The position numbers were made by a program, and so were the translations under genes. From contig NZ_JAANOV010000001.1 of assembly GCF_011758745.1 (NCBI RefSeq), positions 5,146,001-5,210,000 on the forward strand: 64,000 nt of DNA. The letters are read 5' to 3'. This stretch comes from Amycolatopsis granulosa (GTDB taxonomy: Bacteria; Actinomycetota; Actinomycetes; Mycobacteriales; Pseudonocardiaceae). Shown here in pieces: positions 53,927 through 61,634 of this stretch. The notes under the pieces are model-generated. The model saw only the letters and a list, made by a program, of their open reading frames with translations, did not search any database and was not told the origin of the DNA. How positions within the stretch are numbered: the stretch's first letter is position 1; each line of letters begins with the position of its first letter.

Positions 53927-54739
53927 ATGGTGCCTTCGATCCGGTTGAACAACGACGTCGAGCTGCCCGCGCTCGGGTTCGGGGTCTACAAGCTGGCCGA
54001 CGGCGACGTCGGGGCCGCGATGCGGGTGGCGATCGAGGCCGGGTACCGCAGCTTCGACACGGCGACGCTGTACGGCAACGAGCGCGGCGTCGGCGCTGCG
54101 CTGCGCGCGTCGGGCCTGCCGCGGGAGGAACTGTTCGTCACCACCAAGCTGTGGAACACCGAGCACGGCTACGACTCGGCGCTGCGCGCGTTCGACGGCA
54201 GCCGGAAGCTGCTCGGGCTCGACTACGTGGACCTCTACCTGATCCACTGGCCGGTGCCGCGGCAGGACAGGTACGTGGAGACCTGGCGCGCGCTGGAGAA
54301 GATCCTCGCCGACGGCGGCGCACGGGCGATCGGGGTGTCGAACTTCCAGGTCCCGCACCTGGAACGGCTGATCGCCGAGACCGAGGTGGTGCCCGCGGTG
54401 AACCAGATCGAGCTGCACCCCGGCCTGCAGCAGCCGGCGCTGCGCGCCTTCCACGCCGAGCACGGCATCGTGACCGAGGCGTGGAGCCCGCTGGCCCGCG
54501 GCCGTCAGCTGGACAGCGAGGTGGTCACCACGGTCGCCCGCAAGCACGGCAAGACCCCGGCGCAGGTGGTATTGCGCTGGCACATCGAGATGGGCCACAT
54601 GGTCATCCCCAAGTCGGCCACGCCCAGCCGCATCCGGGAAAACATCGACATCTTCGACTTCGAGCTGGACGCACAGGACATCGCCGGGTTCGCGACGCTG
54701 CAGAGCGGCGACCGCCACGGCCCGCATCCGGAGGCATGA
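53927..54739 (+). CDS. Aldo/keto reductase
   Basis: A 270-residue AKR5-like enzyme with the complete catalytic tetrad: Asp and Tyr in FDTATLYGNE (near residue 43), Lys in FVTTKLWNTE (near 70) and His in YLIHWPVP (near 103). NADPH binding is indicated by the late VIPKSATPSRIREN. It would reduce aldehydes or ketones with NADPH; physiological substrate unknown, though close relatives are annotated as 2,5-diketo-gluconate reductases. Starts from its own leaderless promoter. Confidence 0.94.
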   Translation: MVPSIRLNNDVELPALGFGVYKLADGDVGAAMRVAIEAGYRSFDTATLYGNERGVGAALRASGLPREELFVTTKLWNTEHGYDSALRAFDGSRKLLGLDYVDLYLIHWPVPRQDRYVETWRALEKILADGGARAIGVSNFQVPHLERLIAETEVVPAVNQIELHPGLQQPALRAFHAEHGIVTEAWSPLARGRQLDSEVVTTVARKHGKTPAQVVLRWHIEMGHMVIPKSATPSRIRENIDIFDFELDAQDIAGFATLQSGDRHGPHPEA

Positions 54740-54741
54740 CA

Positions 54742-54756
54742 GTTCGTGTCGCGAAC
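54742..54756. promoter_or_regulatory. MarR operator upstream of the marR gene
   Basis: GTTCGTGTCGCGAAC: half-sites GTTCG and CGAAC with a 5-base centre, identical half-sites and spacing to the two sites at 55247 and 55269. It lies where the -35 of the TACCCT promoter (54766-54771) is expected, suggesting autorepression. Confidence 0.6.
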
Positions 54757-54765
54757 TTTCGGTGA

Positions 54766-54771
54766 TACCCT
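54766..54771 (+). promoter_or_regulatory. Leaderless -10 hexamer of the marR gene
   Basis: TACCCT, six bases, then ATG 54778. Confidence 0.5.
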
Positions 54772-54777
54772 GGCGAA

Positions 54778-55239
54778 ATGGGTGCTGGGCCGGAGGGCGA
54801 TCGAATGGGAATCGTGGCCGCGCTGGTGCGGTCGGCGTTCCTGGTCAACGCGGTGTATTCGGAATCGGCCCGGGAGTACGGTCTGACCGTGCCGCAGGGG
54901 CAGCTGTTGTGCGTGCTGATGGCCCGGCCCTACGGCATGACGGAGCTCGGCGCGGTCCTGGGGCTGGCGAAGTCGAGCCTGACCGGGCTGGTGGATCGCA
55001 CCGAGCGCAACGGCCTGGTGCGGCGCGAGCCGGATCCGCGGGACAGCCGCGCGGTGCGGGTCGCGCTCACCGGTGAGGGCAGCAGGCTCGCCGGGGAGTT
55101 CTACGCCGAGACCTGCCGCCGCATCGCGGGACTGCCCGCCGGGCTCGGCGCCGCGGAGCGCGACCAGCTTGCGGGCCTGCTCGGCCGCGTGGTGGTGGAC
55201 AACGCGGTGCCCCCGGTCTTCCTGGAATCCGGCGACTGA
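54778..55239 (+). CDS. MarR-family transcriptional regulator
   Basis: A 153-residue MarR protein with the winged-helix segment YGMTELGAVLGLAKSSLTGL (residues 50-70), then LVDRTERNGLVRREPDPRDS with the wing basic residues and the conserved DPRDxR motif. It probably represses itself and the following oxidoreductase gene: each has palindromes with GTTCG/CGAAC half-sites at its promoter. The ligand is unknown; MarR repressors usually respond to phenolics or thiol-oxidising compounds. Only one cysteine is present, so thiol sensing is not obvious. Confidence 0.92.
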   Translation: MGAGPEGDRMGIVAALVRSAFLVNAVYSESAREYGLTVPQGQLLCVLMARPYGMTELGAVLGLAKSSLTGLVDRTERNGLVRREPDPRDSRAVRVALTGEGSRLAGEFYAETCRRIAGLPAGLGAAERDQLAGLLGRVVVDNAVPPVFLESGD

Positions 55240-55241
55240 CC

Positions 55242-55283
55242 TTGCGGTTCGTACTACGAACCATTATTGTTCGTAGTACGAAC
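55242..55283 (+). promoter_or_regulatory. Oxidoreductase promoter with two MarR operators
   Basis: -35 TTGCGG (55242-55247), 17-base spacer, -10 TATTGT (55265-55270). Operator 1, GTTCGTACTACGAAC (55247-55261), fills the spacer; operator 2, GTTCGTAGTACGAAC (55269-55283), covers the -10 edge and start site. Centres are 22 bases apart, two helical turns, which suits co-operative dimers on one DNA face. Confidence 0.75.
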
Positions 55284-55298
55284 TCCAAGGAGGCGAAC

Positions 55299-56213
55299 GT
55301 GTTGCGGCACGATGTGGTTTTCGGATTCGGCGCCCACGCCACCGTGTACGAGGCGGCGCACCTGCGGCGCATGGTCGAGCGCGCGGATTCCGACGGGCTC
55401 GACCTGTTCTCGCTGTCCGACCACCCGTACCTCGGCAGCCGGCTGGACGCCTACGCGACGATCGGTTTCCTGCTGGGGCGCACGGAACGGATCGCCGGGC
55501 TCGCCAACGTCACCAACCTGCCGCTGCGGCCGCCGCCGATGCTGGCGCGCACCGTGACCTCGCTGGCCGCGCTGTCCGCGGACCGGATCGTGCTCGGCAT
55601 GGGTGCGGGCGGGCTGCCGGACCGGATCGCGGACATGGGCGGGCCGCGGTTGTCCCCGGCGGAGTCGGTGGAGGCGTTCGAGGAAGCGATCGTGCTGGTC
55701 AAGTCGCTCGCGGGCGGCGGGCAGCCGGTCACCCACGGGGGCCGGCACTACCGGGTGCACCGGATCGAGCCCGCACCGGTGGCGGCGCCGCCGGTGTGGA
55801 CCGGGTCGGTCGGGCCGAAGTCCCTGGCGGCGACCGGCCGCGTCGCGGACGGCTGGATCCCGGGCCGCGCGGCGGACTGGCTCAGCGAGCGGTACCGGAG
55901 GTCCCGCCCGGTGATCGACGAGGCAGCCGCCGCGGTGGGCCGGGACCCGCGGGAGATCCGGACGGTGCTCAACTTCCCCGGGGCGATCACCGACCGGCCC
56001 CTCGCCGCGACACGGGACGAGGAGGGCCGGTGGGCCGGCGGCAGCGTCGGCCAGTGGATCGAGGAACTGACCGGCGCCGTGGTCGAGCACGGCGTGTCAG
56101 GCTTCATCCTGTTCTCGCCCGGTCACGGTGCTCACGACGACGTGTCCCTCGGCCGCTGGGCCCGGGAGATCGTCCCGGCCGTCCGTGAGGCGGTCGCCAA
56201 GGAGCTCGGCTAG
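55299..56213 (+). CDS. LLM-class (luciferase-like) F420-dependent oxidoreductase
   Basis: A 304-residue bacterial-luciferase-fold protein: DGLDLFSLSDHPYLGSRLDA near residue 30, RIAGLANVTNLPLRPPPMLA near 65, ADRIVLGMGAGGLPDRIADM near 95 and VWTGSVGPKSLAATGRVADG near 166. In actinomycetes such proteins mostly use F420 rather than FMN, but the cofactor cannot be proved here. AAGGAGG precedes the GTG at 55299. It is tightly controlled by the MarR operators and may act on the MarR ligand. The stop codon overlaps that of the convergent hydrolase in the palindrome CTAG. Confidence 0.9.
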   Translation: MLRHDVVFGFGAHATVYEAAHLRRMVERADSDGLDLFSLSDHPYLGSRLDAYATIGFLLGRTERIAGLANVTNLPLRPPPMLARTVTSLAALSADRIVLGMGAGGLPDRIADMGGPRLSPAESVEAFEEAIVLVKSLAGGGQPVTHGGRHYRVHRIEPAPVAAPPVWTGSVGPKSLAATGRVADGWIPGRAADWLSERYRRSRPVIDEAAAAVGRDPREIRTVLNFPGAITDRPLAATRDEEGRWAGGSVGQWIEELTGAVVEHGVSGFILFSPGHGAHDDVSLGRWAREIVPAVREAVAKELG

Positions 56214-56989
56214 CGCCGGAGGGCTGCGGCGAGGAACTCGGCCAGCACCTCGGGCGCCTGGGCGTGCGCGAGGTGGCCCTGCCCGGGCAGGACCGTCCGC
56301 CGCGCCTGTGGCAACGCCCGCTCGAACCGTCCGAACGCCGTGCCGTAGGGCTCCACGCCCTCGTTGACCTCACCCAGCAGCAGCGTGACCGGGATGTCGA
56401 GGTCGCGGTACCGGTCGAACGCCGGGGTGTGGTCGTTGATCGCCGCCAGTTCCGTCGCGAGCGGGTGCGCGAGCGGCCGCAGCACCGGCCACACCGGGCT
56501 CTCCCGCAACGCGGCCACGTACTCGGCGGAGAACCCCGACACCACACGGTTCACGATCTCCACCGCGCGGTCGAGGTCGCCCTCGGCGGCGCGCAACGGT
56601 TTCAGCGCGTCCGTCCCGAACGGCCCGGACACCGGTTCGTAGGCGACGACCGAGCGCAGGTCCTGCCGTTCGGTCGCGGCGTCCAGCGCGATCAGCGCGC
56701 CGTAGCTCCAGCCGAACAGGTCCACCGCACCGCCCAGCGCGTCGAGGACGTGGTGCAGGTCGTCGATCTCGGTGCGCACCGAGTACCCGTCCCCGAGCGG
56801 TCCGCTGGGCGCCCGGCCCCGCCGGTTGATCACGATCACCGGGTTCGGCAGGGGCAGGGCCTCGACGACCGGCCGCCAGGACGTGGCATCGGCCATCACA
56901 CCGGGCAGGACCACGAGCGGTGGCCCGTCCCCGCCGCGCTTCTCGGCGATCAGCACCCTCCCGGCGCGATCGAACCGCAGGATCGACAT
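56210..56989 (-). CDS. Alpha/beta hydrolase
   Basis: A 259-residue alpha/beta hydrolase with the oxyanion segment VVLPGVMADATSW near residue 26, the nucleophile elbow LFGWSYGALIALDA near 96, an acid in TLLLGEVNEG and the histidine in LPGQGHLAHAQAPE near 240. Role unknown; it is the last gene of the amidase-nitrilase-membrane protein operon, 10 bases after the membrane protein, with GAAGGAAAA as ribosome binding site, so it may hydrolyse an ester or lactone produced in the same pathway. Confidence 0.9.
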   Translation of the reverse strand: MSILRFDRAGRVLIAEKRGGDGPPLVVLPGVMADATSWRPVVEALPLPNPVIVINRRGRAPSGPLGDGYSVRTEIDDLHHVLDALGGAVDLFGWSYGALIALDAATERQDLRSVVAYEPVSGPFGTDALKPLRAAEGDLDRAVEIVNRVVSGFSAEYVAALRESPVWPVLRPLAHPLATELAAINDHTPAFDRYRDLDIPVTLLLGEVNEGVEPYGTAFGRFERALPQARRTVLPGQGHLAHAQAPEVLAEFLAAALRR

Positions 56990-56999
56990 GGGTTTTCCT

Positions 57000-58193
57000 T
57001 CACAGCACGATATCCAGCAGGGGAACCAGGACGGCGGTGCACACCGTCATGGCGACCGTGTTGCCCGCGCACGGGTGCACCCCGAACGGCATGCGGCGGG
57101 ACGCGAACGCGGCCAGCGGGGGAGCGGCCAGCGCGCCGAGCACCGCGCCGGTGAGCACGGCCGGCCACGTCGGGCCGTAGGTGAGCACCACCGCGGGTGC
57201 CACGGACACGATCGGCACGAACGTCGGGTACCAGCCGTGCCGCTCCCACTGCCGCCGGTGGACCAGCACGCCGAGCGTGGCGGTGAGGACCTGCGCGGTC
57301 AGCATCGCCGGCAGCAGGCCGCTGCCGTACACCGGGGTGAGCGGGTCGAGCAGGTAGGTCAGCACCGTTCCGGCGAGCAGCCCGAGCGAGGCGAGTTCGT
57401 TGCCGTGGAACGGGGCCTCGGTGAAGTCGGCGAGCACGCGCCGCACCACCCAGGCCGGTCCCTGCCGGGGCGCGGCCTCCGGCACGGCCGCGGCCGGCGC
57501 GGTGACGGGTGGCGGCAGCCAGGGCAGGCGGCGGCTGAGGGGGAACACCAGCAGCGCGCTGACCCACATCGCGGTGACGCTGCCCAGCACCGGGGGCTGG
57601 CCGAGGGGCAGGCACACGAAGTTCACCAGCGCCAGCGCCACCGGCGTGGTGGTCGCCGCACCGAGGACGGCGCCGGTGACCGCGACCCGCCAGCCCGCGC
57701 CGTAGGTCAGCACCACCATCGGCGGGATCGACACGAACGGCACGAACGTCGGCTGCCAGGCACCGGTCGCGGTGATCGTCCACCCCCACGCGAGGCTGGA
57801 CAGCACCAGGCCGAGCAGGGCCGCGGCGGTGACCCACGGCCACAAGCCGGTGCCCGCGGCGATCGGGAACCCGGCCCAGCGGCGGCGCCGTTTGCCCGCG
57901 ACGTGCGCGACCCAGCCGCCGGCGAGCAGCCCGACCCCGCCGAGCGCGGTCTTGTAGAACTGGGCCTCGGTGGTGTCGCCCAGCACCCAGCGCAGGAACT
58001 GCGGCACCCGGTGGTACGCCTGCGCCTGCCACTCGTCGTAGCCGCCCAGGACGTGCGGCAGCGATCCGGACACGCGCGCCAGCAGCAGCGCCAGGCCCGT
58101 GGTGACCGCGACCAGCGCGGTCCCGGTCAGCCACCGGCCGAGCGCACCGGCGGGCCTCGTCGCCCGCCGTGTCGTGGTCAGCATCGGGGTCAC
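57000..58193 (-). CDS. Internally duplicated multi-pass membrane protein, candidate transporter
   Basis: 397 residues, about ten membrane segments. Two homologous halves are visible: residues 68-224 (LRWVLGDTTEAQFY, then QPTFVPFVSIPPMVVLTYGA and AVTGAVLGA) and 250-397 (VRRVLADFTEAPFH, then YPTFVPIVSVAPAVVLTYGP and AVLTGAVLGA), offset by about 176-183 residues. I do not recognise the family with certainty; a DUF1576-like relationship is possible. Its GTG overlaps the nitrilase stop by four bases and the hydrolase follows 10 bases later. The inferred role is uptake of the substrate of the operon; a regulatory role is also possible. Confidence 0.78.
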   Translation of the reverse strand: MTPMLTTTRRATRPAGALGRWLTGTALVAVTTGLALLLARVSGSLPHVLGGYDEWQAQAYHRVPQFLRWVLGDTTEAQFYKTALGGVGLLAGGWVAHVAGKRRRRWAGFPIAAGTGLWPWVTAAALLGLVLSSLAWGWTITATGAWQPTFVPFVSIPPMVVLTYGAGWRVAVTGAVLGAATTTPVALALVNFVCLPLGQPPVLGSVTAMWVSALLVFPLSRRLPWLPPPVTAPAAAVPEAAPRQGPAWVVRRVLADFTEAPFHGNELASLGLLAGTVLTYLLDPLTPVYGSGLLPAMLTAQVLTATLGVLVHRRQWERHGWYPTFVPIVSVAPAVVLTYGPTWPAVLTGAVLGALAAPPLAAFASRRMPFGVHPCAGNTVAMTVCTAVLVPLLDIVL

Positions 58194-59068
58194 CGCGGGT
58201 GGACCTGGCCGCCGCGGTAGCCGAGCAGGGAGTCGTAGAGATCGGTCCGGCGGTCGCGCCAGAGGTCGTTGAGCTCGTTCCAGATCGGCGCGGAGCGGCT
58301 CGCCATCAGGTCGAGCTCGGCGGAGATGATCGTCTCGCCTTCGGCGGCGGCGACCTCGCTCGCCGGCCAGCCGTTGGTCCCGGTGATCAGGGAACAGCCC
58401 AGGAACTTCGCGCCGCGCTCCTCGCCGACCCGGTTGGCGGCGACGATCGGCACCCCGTTGACGTGTGAGGCGGTCATGGTGAGGTAGGCGGCCATGCAGC
58501 GGCCGGCGTCGTCGAACAGCGGCGGCGGCGTCCAGACCCAGTTGTTCACGCTGCAGATGACGTCCGCACCCTGCACCGCGAGCAGCCGCGCCACCTCCGG
58601 GAACCAGATGTCCCAGCAGATCAGCAGGCCGATCCGGCCGATGTGGGTGTCGAACACCGGGAACCCGAGATCGCCGGGTGCGAACACCAGCTTTTCCCGG
58701 TTCCACAGGTGGTTCTTGCGGTAGTGGCCGATCAGCCCGTCCGGTCCGATGAGGACGGCCGTGTCGAACAGCCGCACCCCGTCCACCTCGGTGATCCCGC
58801 CGACGACGTGCAGGCCGCGGTCACGGGCCAGCTCGGTCCACGCCTGGACGGTCGGCCCGGTCAGCTCCTCGGCGTGCGCGTACGCCTCCTCGCGGGTGGT
58901 GAACGAGTAGCCGGTGTTGACCAGCTCCGGCAGCACGACCAGGTTCGCGCCGCGGTCGGCGGCCGCGCCGATCAGCTCGAGCGTGCGGGCCAGGTTCTTG
59001 TCCTTGTTCTCCAGGCCGACCTGGGGGTCGCATTGCACGGCAGCGGCGATGATGGTGCTCGTCGACAT
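58190..59068 (-). CDS. Nitrilase-superfamily carbon-nitrogen hydrolase
   Basis: A 292-residue nitrilase-superfamily enzyme with the Glu-Lys-Cys triad: Glu in LVVLPELVNTGYSF near residue 48, Lys in HYRKNHLWNREK near 120 and the nucleophile Cys in GRIGLLICWDIWFPEVARLL near 152. Specificity could be nitrile, aliphatic amide or N-carbamyl; AxxR-type neighbours do not decide. It follows the amidase by 11 bases and overlaps the membrane protein gene, so it acts in the same pathway. Confidence 0.93.
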   Translation of the reverse strand: MSTSTIIAAAVQCDPQVGLENKDKNLARTLELIGAAADRGANLVVLPELVNTGYSFTTREEAYAHAEELTGPTVQAWTELARDRGLHVVGGITEVDGVRLFDTAVLIGPDGLIGHYRKNHLWNREKLVFAPGDLGFPVFDTHIGRIGLLICWDIWFPEVARLLAVQGADVICSVNNWVWTPPPLFDDAGRCMAAYLTMTASHVNGVPIVAANRVGEERGAKFLGCSLITGTNGWPASEVAAAEGETIISAELDLMASRSAPIWNELNDLWRDRRTDLYDSLLGYRGGQVHPR

Positions 59069-59079
59069 GGCACTTCCGT

Positions 59080-60414
59080 TCAGAGTCGTTCGGCGATGGT
59101 CAGGAGGCGGTGCTCGGAGCCGGGCGGGCCGACGAGCTGCAGACCGACGGGCAGCTCACCGGCCAGGCCGGCGGGTACGGACAGGGCAGGCAGCCCGAGG
59201 ACGCTCCACGGGCTGGTCAGGGACAGCAACGCGGCTCGCACGTCGCCGACGGCCGAGGTGCGCGCGTCCACCGGCGGGGCGGGCAGCGGAACCGTCGGCA
59301 GGGCGAGGAAACCGTGGCGCCGGAGCAGGCCGAGCACGTGGGCGCGCACCTGGTCACGCAGTTCGCGGGCGCGGACGTACTCCCAGCCGCGGATCTCGCT
59401 GCCGGCGCGCAGACGTTCGCGGACCTCCTCGCCGAAGAGCCCGGGTGCGGCCGCGAAGCGTTCCGCGTGCACGGCGAACGCTTCGCTGCCCTGCAGAACC
59501 GGGTACGCCTCGCGCAGTTCCGCCACCTCCGGCACGGTGACTTCGGTGACTTCGGTGACTTCAGCGAGGTCACCCAGGGCGGCGCGGACCACCGCGGTGA
59601 CTTCCGGGAGTGTGGGGTGGATCGGCTCCGGCGCCACCCAGGCCAGCGGAGCGGTACCCGGGACGGGCCGGGTCCCGCTCAGCACCGTCCACAGCAGACG
59701 GCAGTCCGCGGCGGTGCGGGCCATCGGGCCGACGGTGTCCAGCGACGGGGCCAGCGGGAGGACGCCGTGCAGGCTCAGCGCGCCGTGGGTGGGCTTGAGC
59801 CCGACGACGCCGCAGAGGGCGGCGGGGACCCGCACCGAACCGCCGGTGTCGGTGCCGAGGGCGAGCGGCACCATGCCGGCCGCGACCGCGGCGGCCGACC
59901 CGCTGCTGGATCCGCCGGCCATGTGGCCGGGCAGGTGCGGGTTGCGGGTGGGGCCACCGGCCGCGCGGTCGCCGGTCGGGCCCAGGGCGATCTCGTGCGT
60001 GGCGGTCTTGCCCAGCACGATCGCCCCGGCGGCGCGCAGCCGCCGGACGCAGTCGGCGTCCTCGCCGGCGACCGCACCGGTGAAGTGGCGGGATCCGGCG
60101 GTGGTCGGCAGGCCGCGCACGTCGATCAGGTCCTTGACGGCGATCGGGATGCCGTGCAGCGGCCCGCGGTCCACTCCGTCCGCCAGCTCGCGATCCGCCT
60201 GCTCGGCGGCGCGCCGCGCGCCGGCGTCGTCGACCGTGACGAACGCGTTGACGACCGGGTCCCACCGCTCGATCTCGGCGAGCGCGGCGGCGACCAGGTC
60301 ACGCGCGGTGAGCCGCCCGGCGCGCAGGTCCGCGGCCAGTCCGGCGACGGAGCGGTGTGCGAACCAGCCCGCGCCCGGGGGTGGGGCCGTCCTGGTCGGC
60401 AGGGATGACGACAC
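59080..60414 (-). CDS. Amidase (amidase-signature family)
   Basis: A 444-residue amidase with the Ser-cisSer-Lys triad: Lys in PIAVKDLIDVRGLPTTAGS near residue 72, the glycine/serine-rich GGSSSGSAAAVAAGMVPLAL near 149 and the nucleophile in GTDTGGSVRVPAALCG near 170. It hydrolyses an amide to acid and ammonia. A run of three 9-bp repeats inserts EVTEVTEVT in a surface loop. GTG 60414 has GGAAGG at good spacing; longer frames from 60498 would cover the operators. First gene of a four-gene operon divergent from a LacI regulator. Confidence 0.93.
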   Translation of the reverse strand: MSSSLPTRTAPPPGAGWFAHRSVAGLAADLRAGRLTARDLVAAALAEIERWDPVVNAFVTVDDAGARRAAEQADRELADGVDRGPLHGIPIAVKDLIDVRGLPTTAGSRHFTGAVAGEDADCVRRLRAAGAIVLGKTATHEIALGPTGDRAAGGPTRNPHLPGHMAGGSSSGSAAAVAAGMVPLALGTDTGGSVRVPAALCGVVGLKPTHGALSLHGVLPLAPSLDTVGPMARTAADCRLLWTVLSGTRPVPGTAPLAWVAPEPIHPTLPEVTAVVRAALGDLAEVTEVTEVTVPEVAELREAYPVLQGSEAFAVHAERFAAAPGLFGEEVRERLRAGSEIRGWEYVRARELRDQVRAHVLGLLRRHGFLALPTVPLPAPPVDARTSAVGDVRAALLSLTSPWSVLGLPALSVPAGLAGELPVGLQLVGPPGSEHRLLTIAERL

Positions 60415-60431
60415 GCGGGATCCTTCCGTGA

Positions 60432-60490
60432 CACAAACGATTGGGTGCGAGTTGTTCTGCGACCCAAACGTTTGGGGAAATCGTTTGGGT
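60432..60490. promoter_or_regulatory. Triple LacI-type operator between amidase and lacI-type gene
   Basis: Central site CCCAAACGTTTGGG (60463-60476) is a perfect 14-bp palindrome with the central CG typical of LacI-family operators. Imperfect copies flank it: ACAAACGATTGGG (60433-60445) and GGAAATCGTTTGGG (60476-60489). Centre spacing is about 30 and 13 bases. TAGTAT (60490-60495) is a plus-strand -10 candidate for the regulator gene. Confidence 0.7.
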
Positions 60491-60546
60491 AGTATCACTG
60501 GATCCGGAAGCCGACGTCAAGGGGCGGCACCGGCGAAAGGTGGGAA

Positions 60547-61584
60547 GTGGGCCGAGAGGTGCGGAAGCGGCCGGCGACGCTGCGGACCATCGCGCGCAGC
60601 GCCGGGGTCGACGTGTCGACCGTGTCCCGGGTACTCAACGGGTCGCCGGAGGACGCGGCGCGCGCCGCGTCCCGGGAGACGGCCGAGGCGATCCGGGAGT
60701 GGGCGGCCCGGCTGGACTACCGGCCCAACCCGCACGCGACGAGCCTGCGCACCCAGCGCAGCAACCTGGTGGGCGTCCTGGTGCCGCGGTTGTCCGACGT
60801 CGTCCTCGCCACCATCTACGAGGGCATCGAGGACGCCGCCGCGGGGCACGGGCTGGCGACGTTCGTGATGAACAGCCACGACCGGCCGGCCGAGCAACGC
60901 GCGCGGACCGAGCTGGCGCTGTCGCGCCGGGTGGACGGGCTCGTCCTGGGCGACGCCCACCACGACGGCGTCCTCACCGGCGAACTGGCCGAGCGCGCTG
61001 TCCCGTTCGTCCTGGTCAGCCGCCATGCCGGCGAGCACCCCGCGGTCACCTGCGACGACTACCGCGGCGGGCGGCTGGTGGCCGAGCACTTCCTCGCGCT
61101 GGGCCACCGGCGCGCCGCGGTGATCGCCGGGGAGCCGTTCGCGAGCACCGGCATCGACCGGACGGCCGGGTTCGCCGACCGCTACCGCGAGGAAGGGCTC
61201 GACGTGACGTCCGTCCACTCCGGATTCGACACCGCGAGCGGGCACCGGGCGGCCGAGCGGCTCCTCGCCGCGGATCCCCGGCCGACCGCCCTCTTCGCCG
61301 TCAACGACTTCGCCGCCATCGGTGCCCTCGGCGCCGTGCGCGACGCCGGTCTGCGGCCCGGCGCGGACGTCGCGGTCGCCGGGTTCAACGACATCCCACT
61401 CGCCGCCGAACTGCCGGTGCCGCTGACCTCTGTGCGCTCCCCGATGCACGAGATGGGGCGGCGTGCGCTGGAACTGCTCGTCACGGTCCTCAACGGAGGG
61501 CACGCGCAGTCGCAACGCCTGGAGCCGGAACTGCGGGTGCGGGCGTCCACCGCGGCGTTCCGGCCGCCGAACGGCGGAAGCTGA
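60547..61584 (+). CDS. LacI-family transcriptional regulator
   Basis: A 345-residue LacI protein. The N-terminal helix-turn-helix and hinge are complete (TLRTIARSAGVDVSTVSRVL, DYRPNPHATSLRTQRSNLVG) and the ligand-binding domain follows (DPRPTALFAVNDFAAIGALG, VAVAGFNDIPLAAELPVPLT). Three CAAACG-centred operators in the divergent region imply control of itself and the amidase operon, with DNA looping or side-by-side binding possible. Effector unknown, presumably the amide or its product. AAAGGTGGGAA lies before the GTG start. Confidence 0.94.
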   Translation: MGREVRKRPATLRTIARSAGVDVSTVSRVLNGSPEDAARAASRETAEAIREWAARLDYRPNPHATSLRTQRSNLVGVLVPRLSDVVLATIYEGIEDAAAGHGLATFVMNSHDRPAEQRARTELALSRRVDGLVLGDAHHDGVLTGELAERAVPFVLVSRHAGEHPAVTCDDYRGGRLVAEHFLALGHRRAAVIAGEPFASTGIDRTAGFADRYREEGLDVTSVHSGFDTASGHRAAERLLAADPRPTALFAVNDFAAIGALGAVRDAGLRPGADVAVAGFNDIPLAAELPVPLTSVRSPMHEMGRRALELLVTVLNGGHAQSQRLEPELRVRASTAAFRPPNGGS

Positions 61585-61586
61585 AC

Positions 61587-61620
61587 GGCCCTCCCGCGCG
61601 GAAGGACGCGCGAGAGGGCC
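61587..61620. terminator. Bidirectional terminator between lacI-type gene and fadB
   Basis: GGCCCTCCCGCGCG (61587-61600) and CGCGCGAGAGGGCC (61607-61620) form a 14-bp stem with one mismatch, starting three bases after the regulator stop. Confidence 0.75.
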
Positions 61621-61634
61621 TCCGGGCTGGGCCG

